Assembly: GCA_026874595.1 (NCBI GenBank)
Contig: CM049306.1
Location: 26,217,519 to 26,281,518, forward strand
Direction of reading: 5' to 3'
From: Sipunculus nudus
Lineage: Eukaryota > Annelida > Sipuncula > Golfingiida > Sipunculidae
DNA length: 64,000 nt
Shown here: positions 57,601-64,000 of the stretch, in pieces
How positions within the stretch are numbered: the first letter of the stretch is position 1
Layout of the letters: each line of letters opens with the position of its first letter
Program-made: the position numbers and the translations under genes
The notes under the pieces: generated by a model
Told to the model about the DNA's origin: nothing
Databases searched by the model: none
What the model saw: the letters and a program-made list of their open reading frames with translations, nothing else

Positions 57601-58389
57601 GATCTGACAACAGCCAGCATGTCTATGCATTGCTAATTGCAAGTGCTTTTACTCTTTATATTATTTTCCACCTACCACTACATGATAACATGATCCGTTT
57701 TGTAAAATTATATTTAACATTATCAAAATATGAGGTAGGTTAAAATGAAAAAGAAAGGTTAAGAATTGATTAGCATGTACACTTGGAATTTTAAGTTATA
57801 ATTATTATTACCATAATAATATCATAACATGTACAATGAATGCTTGTACCATATCTACACTTGATATATCATAATCTAGCTGTAACAATTGGCCAATCAA
57901 ATGTATACAAATGCAGGTTTAATCAGATCAAAGTTACCCTCATGCATATAATTGACCACAGACCCTATACTAATTTATGGAACTCTGATGCAAGTGTCTC
58001 TGCCCTGGTCAGTTATCCTTAAGCATGCTATGGGTGCCCCATACTTCAGACCAATGTCTGATCTGTTGGTCTTTACTTATTAGTAACACAACACCATGCC
58101 AGGTAAAACCTACACCTTGCTAGACAATGTTTACTTGGTACCTCGTGGTCTACAATTGTTTTTTTTTTTTCTTTTTCTTTATGTACTCTCATCCATATAA
58201 ATTTAGTTAAATCCCTTTCTTTACCAATATTTTATTAAAATTGAGATAAAAATGCTTATCAATGAAGCTGTTTTGTAATATCAAAATTGTAGAATTATTT
58301 CTGATGAATTTTGGATGAACTGTGCAATACAGCATTTACATCTTACCCTTTTATAATTTGATTGACACCTAAAACCTCCCTTCTACATA

Positions 58390-58492
58390 GAGTGAAATCT
58401 TGCTAACACGACCACCTGTGGGACCAGTCAAAGTGGTCATCTTAGCAGGGTGGTCATGATAATGGGGTGGTCATCAATCAAAATTTCACTGT
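58390..58492. mobile_element. Short MITE with CAGTGAAAT inverted ends
   Basis: Left GAGTGAAATCTTGC...CGACCACC and right GGTGGTCATCAATC...ATTTCACTG form inverted ends about 25 bp long. About 100 bp in all. Related in style to 57502-57600. Confidence 0.6.
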
Positions 58493-58917
58493 GCTGTGCT
58501 TCACATGTTATAAATGATTTCCATGTTGGAGTCAAGCCAGATAAAGGATGAACCACATAAAGTTCAGCATTTATGGCACTTATTTCTGTTGACTGACTCG
58601 TCAACAGCAATTAGTGACATACTTAAGATATAAATGTCACTTGGATGACATAGGCATATAATCAATAATGAATAGATCCTTGGTCATTACAAGCCCTTTA
58701 GTGCAGTTCATCAGGACTATGGCCATACTGTGATCATCCATGAAGCACATCATAAGGTCAAATGTACATAATATTCCAATGACATCTTTATTATCATTGT
58801 AGATTTGATCTCATTCACCAGATATATTAATCAGTCAAACTGAGGGAATTATGCGTATACTTTAAGTCAGTTTAATCAAGTTCTCTTGTGCTATGCAGCT
58901 GTCACTAAGATATATAA

Positions 58918-60511
58918 ATCCATTTGAGTTCAGAACTCAACTAGTTGAGATGGGAATTCCAAAGTCAACTAGTTGAGATGGGAATTCCAATCTCAACTAA
59001 TTGACATTGGAATATTCCAATGTACACTGGTTAAAATTGGGATATCCAGAAGTGAACCAGTTAACTTTGGGATATCCTGAATTACATTAGTTTACTTTAG
59101 AATATCTGAATATTATAGCTTAGATGTAACTAAGTGAAACAGTCTTTTTTTTAATATCATACATACACTTATCTACAATAGAATATCTTAATCTTATGTT
59201 AAGATGTATATTTTGTGTGCACAAGAATATCTGATTATGTGTGAATTTAGTGCAGGGTAGACAATACAGGGTCAATCTTAGAACATTGACCAGCTGAGTA
59301 AAAGTGTAGATATTAAAATTCCATAACTAAATTATAATCACAATCTAATCTATGCAGTATGCAGCATTAATAGTAAATAATTAAAACGCTCTATTTAACA
59401 ATGATAAGCACATCAAATGTAGAAATTAAGTTTTCTAGAGTAAATCTGTCAGCTTTGCATATTCAATGATAATTCTAAGGTTATAAAAGCTTCCAAGCAT
59501 ATAATGATTAATTTGACAATCCTCCTAGATAATGATATAAAGGAATAAAACTTTTTTAATTAACTGCCACAATATCATGAATTTACATATTAATAATTAT
59601 TAAAACACAAAAAATTATCCTTTTATCAGCAACTTAAAATAAAAACATTTATTATGAAGTATAAAACACTTTGATGTGGTCAATGTCCGCAGAGGGCCCC
59701 ACATTTCCGGCAGTGGTGGGCTAGTTTACATATATAGGTAAAAGGTTTAGTTTATGGTTTCAAAATATGACAAAGAGAAACAGGTTTTTATCAATATGCT
59801 ACTGGTCCAAATCATATTAAAGAAGATATGTCTGAAATAATGTCTGCAATACAAAATCTCCGATTGTGGTCTGGCTGCCATACTGGATATTTAGCAGGTG
59901 TGTAATTTGATGGAGATGGAGCCCTCATATGTACCAATCATCCCTGTGAATTTGAGAAATATCAAGCATGTTTGTATTGAGATATTTTGCACAAAAGAAA
60001 AACACTGATTGTACTGTGGTGGCCATATTAGAATTCTGACAGGTCTGTAATATAACAGGTCTGAAGCCCTCATAGGTACCAATCATCCCTGTGAATTTGA
60101 GAGAGATCAAGCATGTTGTTGTAGAGATATCACATGCGAAAGAAAGGGTCACTGACAGAAGGACAGATGGACTGACATGGTGATCACTATAGGGCACCGC
60201 TTGTCAAGTAGGGCCCATATAAAACAGTTAACTCCTGTAGATATTCAAAATACAAGTGTACCAGTATTTCAGGATATTCCAAAGAAAACTGGTTCACTTC
60301 AGAATATTCCAAATTTAACCAGTGTACATTGGAATATTCCAATGTCAACTAGTTGAGATTGAAATAACAGTGACTATTTCCCTCTCAAATGTTTAAGATG
60401 GATATTACCATCTCAACTTGATGTTAGCTAGTTGAAATGGGAATTCTTTTCTCAACTAGTTGACTTTGGAATTCCCATTTCAACTAGCCGAGTTCCGAAC
60501 TCAACTGGATT
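58918..60511. mobile_element. Fold-back element with long repeat-built inverted arms
   Basis: The left arm (58918-59110) and right arm (60240-60511) are imperfect inverted copies. Both contain GAGTTC-GAACTC, CAACTAGTTGA, GGGAATTCC, ACATTGGAATATTCCAATGT and GTGAACCAGTT in mirrored order. The arms are themselves built from short repeats around CAACTAGTTGAGATGGGAATTCC-like motifs. The outer ends are ATCCA(T/G)TTGAGTTC. The middle is AT-rich plus a nested pearl-like element. No protein is encoded. Confidence 0.75.
59686..60219 (+). mobile_element. Pearl/HINE-like element, family F, nested in the fold-back element
   Basis: Two core units of about 141 bp (ACCAATCATCCCTGTGAATT at 59935 and 60079), then GACAGAAGGACAGATGG, TGGTGATCACTATAG and the terminal hairpin TAGGGCACC...AGGGCCCATA at 60190-60219. 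The 5' limit is approximate. Confidence 0.6.
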
Positions 60512-62194
60512 CCCATGTACACTGTGCATATATTGTGGAGGTAGCATCAGTATTAGCCTACTTTTTAAGTTACCAGTATTATGGGTGAATTTAATTCAAA
60601 GATTGAGGACTTAAATAATATCAACTCTTTTACTTATCAGGCACTACTGCATGAAGAATTTCCACCTGTTCTATGTTCCCTCAGCTCCTAGTACAGTTGT
60701 TAAGAATGTGTGTATATAAGGTAACTGATATGATAAAGTACATAGTGCAGGTAGTTGTGTGGTAAATCATGAAAAATGAAACCCTCTGGAAATACTGAAG
60801 GTGAGAAAATCGCAAATTTTTAACCACGTGAATATGTAGCATGAACTCATACTCACACCTGAAGAGCCTTCTGGGCGAAATGGACCGTAGTGTCATAAAT
60901 CGACCATGAGCTAAACACTCGGACTGTTTGATATATATTACATTATCTATGCTCTCTGTTTTACGGATCGAGCCCTCTGTTGACACAAGGTAACAAACTT
61001 ATATATATATATATAACTGGAGTCTCAAGTGTTTCAGTCTGGACTCTTAATACTAGTGAGAATAAAGTTATTTAAATATATGTCAAGTTAGCTGAATCTG
61101 TCAGCTACAACAATAGCAACTACACAGACAGTTGTAGACAGAGATCATGCATATATGTTGTGAGTCAGTACAACTCCTCTCTTATATTTATAAGTGCTCC
61201 CCCCCCCCTCCGGTAGGGAAGGAATGCTTATAGGGATTGATACGTTTTAATATTGATATTTTGGTGCAGATTTTTTGGGGGGAGGAGAGATTTTTTTTTA
61301 AATCCCTTAAGTGAAAACCCATCCACAATTTTTTATTTTTTGTTTTCTTATGCCTTCATTTTCACTAGATTTTGAAATCTTACATCATGTAATTTACATC
61401 ATTATACCACATTTTGAGGATTTCTATTTACAAGGGAGAATAACCTTGATTGTTAATGTAATGATGAGAACATTATGCAAATCTGCACAGTGTGCAAATA
61501 CAGTGCAGGCTTCCAAGTATTCATTCATGTGAGTGTAAATTATGAACAATGTGAGCTATAACTGTCATCATGGCTGAATGAATACACTGAATCCTTGGTT
61601 TTATGGTAAGTTTCTTTAAGCTTCTACATCATTCCACCCAGTAAGTGAATCTACTGGCCCGACACAGAGCCTTGTCCCAGTCTGACTGTATCCATTGTAA
61701 CAGGATGACTACAATACATTATATTGACAATCACATGGTTCCTCAGTCAGATCCAGTCTACCTGATATCAATCTGAATAATACAACTGAAACTTGACAGG
61801 TATGACATCCATGTTTGAAAGTGAGACAAGGAGGCTAATAACGATTCATCTTATTTAGTTCTCTTATTTCTTCACCAAACTTTATACTCAGCAACCAAAC
61901 TTTCCAAAAATGGAAAAAAGTTTATTGAACAATTCTGGACATAAGTAACCTTTTTGATTAGTACAGTGTATCAAAAGCATGCAGTTACAAGTTAGCATGT
62001 ATTACTTTAAACACTATGAACTCACATGACCACATTGGTAGGGTTAAATTATTAACAAAACAATCTATTTTTTTCTACTAAATTTAGTTATTGCCATCAC
62101 TGCAGAAAAAAAATATTTGTTAAGATTAAAAAAAATACCTAATCCTGCAAAAATTTATATGAACTAACATACATCAGACCATATTGTGAATTAT
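60512..62194. other. Unassigned
   Basis: No gene is recognised. A donor-like CTTCAG|GTGTGAG on the minus strand at about 60860 follows a GC-richer stretch (60850-60985), a weak candidate for a leader exon of the kinesin gene. Short (TA)n at 61000-61014, C run at 61200. Confidence 0.3.
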
Positions 62195-62832
62195 TAGCGA
62201 ACCTGTGAGCTTATGCGATGGAGCACGTCGTCCGACCGTTGTCAGCTGTCCGCCGTCCAGGGCTGGCTTTCCGCCGTCCAGGGCTGTAAGTCAGAAACTG
62301 TCTGAGCTAGCAGCTCCATATTACATGTAAGAATTCGTCATATGTGAAACTTGGTGCCCTGGAGCTTATTATTGGGTATCTGCATTAATTTAGATTTTAT
62401 AGAGAAAAAGCTTAAAAACCTTTAAAAATCTTCTTCTCTGAAACTGTCCAGCCAAATTGTCCAATATTTCACAGAAATGATCCCTGGAACAATCTTTCTC
62501 AAGTTTGTTCGAATGGTTCCAGTTCAGAGATTTTTGGCTGAGTTACAGGAGGTTGAACTTAGTCATCTGTCCAAAAAAGCACACTAAAATTAAAATCTCG
62601 GAAACGGCTAGAGCTATAATGATGTAATTTTATACCAATGTTTGTCACATCTGATTTTGAGGTATTGGTGGCGCCACCTACATTGATGTGTTTTTTATAA
62701 GCGAAAATGTAATTTTAAACTCTTCTAGCTTATACACTGATTTATGATGAAACTGTTCAGCTTATTGGTTTAAACTTTACAAGAATTATTCTATGGTAGG
62801 GTTCTGCCAGTTTTATAAGAATAGATTGGGTA
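62195..62832 (-). mobile_element. Pearl/HINE-like element, family A, copy 4 (minus strand, 5'-truncated)
   Basis: Starts with AGCGAACCTGTGAGC (62196-62210), the reverse complement of the family A 3' end, and continues through TTGGTGGCGCCACCTACATT. The inner end matches, in reverse, 12160-12200 of copy 1. Confidence 0.65.
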
Positions 62833-63000
62833 AATACAGTTTAAAAAAAGCATTGTAGCCAATTGTAAAAAGGCTTTCTGTATTTGAAAACAGATTTGAC
62901 TTCATGCAGCCAAGTCAAGAGGTCACTCAGTACAAACAGGTGGGGTCCAGACATCACCATGGCAACTGACCTGGCTGGGGGGGGGGGGTGTCTAGATAAT

Positions 63001-63020
63001 GTGTCTAGACGTCTAGACAC
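63001..63020. repeat. Perfect 20 bp palindrome with a decayed neighbour
   Basis: GTGTCTAGACGTCTAGACAC reads the same on both strands. An imperfect second copy, TCTAGACGTCTGGACAC, follows at 63025-63041 and a half-copy GTGTCTAGATA precedes it at 62988. Confidence 0.9.
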
Positions 63021-63129
63021 AGAATCTAGACGTCTGGACACAATGTTTTGATGCAGAATTCCCAGATTATTGGAACTATAACTTTCAACGGTTTGAAAAA
63101 ACTTGGTTTGCATTTTAAGCGAATCGGAT

Positions 63130-64000
63130 TTATCATCAGGTCACATGTGAACTGCTGCGCCTTCATTTTTGGTTGACCTCAGACCTTTCCTTGCTGCCCA
63201 GTGTCCATCTTTGCGTCTGTTTCCACACATAAACCCACATAACTCGGGAACCGTTTGACCGATCAGGCTAAAAATTTTGCACAAATGTAGCCTTTTGATA
63301 GCTTTTGTACATACACTAAAAATGGTGGCGCCACCTGCAACCATTTTTGCACAGCGTCCATCTGTTCATCTGCCTTGGGATAATATTACTCATATCTCAG
63401 CAGTGGTTTGACTTTTCTACTTGAAATTTTGCAGGTATTTTACATCCTTGACAGCTTTCTCGATTTTATGACAGGTGGTGCCACCTACATTCACATTTAC
63501 TCTGCAGACATCCAAGCTCATATATTGGGAACCATCTGACTGATTGGGCAAAAAGTTTGCATGTGTATAGATCTCACATAGCTCTTCATAATAGGCAAAA
63601 CTGGTGGCGCCATCTGCAACCACTTATGCACAGCGTCCATCTGTTCATCTGCCTTGGGATAAAATCGCTCATATCTCAGCAGTGGTTTGACTTATCCACC
63701 TGAAATTTGCAGGTTTATACATCATGGACAGGTTTCTCGATTTTATGACATGTGGTGCCACCTACATTCACATTTACTCTGCAGACATCCAAGCTCATAT
63801 CTCGGGAACCGTTTGACCGATTAGGCCAAAATTTTGCATGTGTATAGATCTCACATAGCTCTTCATCATAGGCAAAACTGGTGGTGCCACCTGCAACCAT
63901 TTATGCACAGCATCCATCTGTTCATCTGCCTCAGGTTAAAATTACTCATATCTCAGCAGTGGTTTGACTTATCCACCTGAACTTTTGCAGGTATTTTACA
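63130..64000. repeat. Tandem repeat of about 277 bp (pearl-like, family G), runs off the window end
   Basis: GCGTCCATCTGTTCATCTGC recurs at about 63353, 63633 and 63909, with CTCATATCTCGGGAACC and GGTGGCGCCACCTGCAACCA in each unit. The repeating minus-strand open frames (MVAGGATT..., MVADGATS...) come from the repeat and are not genes. Confidence 0.75.

Noticed and set aside
63141-63900. Minus-strand open frames MVAGGATT..., MVADGATS..., MVAGGTTS...
   Set aside because: They come from the 277 bp tandem repeat, overlap its GGTGGCGCCACC motif and show no codon-level constraint.

Overview
This is eukaryotic (metazoan) genomic DNA: AT-rich, intron-rich and very rich in repeats. Two protein-coding genes can be supported. 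At the left edge (1-315, + strand) lies the last exon of a single-pass membrane protein. Most of the window (8698-53817, - strand) is one spliced gene of about 45 kb for a C-terminal-motor kinesin (kinesin-14 class). I could place 17 common coding exons with consistent splice phases, followed by two alternative last exons that each finish the motor domain in a different way. The predicted proteins are about 831 or 807 residues: an acidic/basic N-terminal tail, an aromatic-rich region I do not recognise, a coiled-coil stalk, then the motor (P-loop GQTGSGKT, switch I SSRSH, switch II DLAGSE).

The introns and flanks are packed with mobile elements. The dominant class is several families (labelled A to G here) that look like the bivalve pearl / Helentron-associated non-autonomous elements (HINE/DINE-1-like). 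They have a short palindrome near the 5' end, a core of 120-360 bp tandem repeats, a GACGGACAGA-type microsatellite, a GGGTGATC-ATAG motif, a terminal hairpin and an A-rich 3' flank. They are nested in one another and in a MITE, which lets their order of insertion be read. Other elements are a nearly full-length but broken L1/Tx1-type LINE antisense in intron 11 (18555-22502), the 3' end of a CR1/L2-like LINE (54580-55036), several TIR/MITE elements, a fold-back element with long inverted arms (58918-60511) and several satellites (43 bp x 22, 46 bp x 4, 107 bp x 2, 14 bp x 5, (TA)n).

The pearl-like elements point to a marine invertebrate, most likely a bivalve mollusc. This is inference; no marker gene proves it.

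Layout: 1-315 membrane protein exon and 3' flank; 830-5600 repeats and a possible promoter/first exon; 6290-8600 sparse sequence and the kinesin 3' flank; 8698-53817 kinesin gene with its repeat-filled introns; 44880-45240 and 50040-50350 GC-richer islands inside intron 2, the first with CCAAT motifs and a possible + strand first exon; 53818-64000 kinesin 5' flank, made mainly of mobile-element remains.
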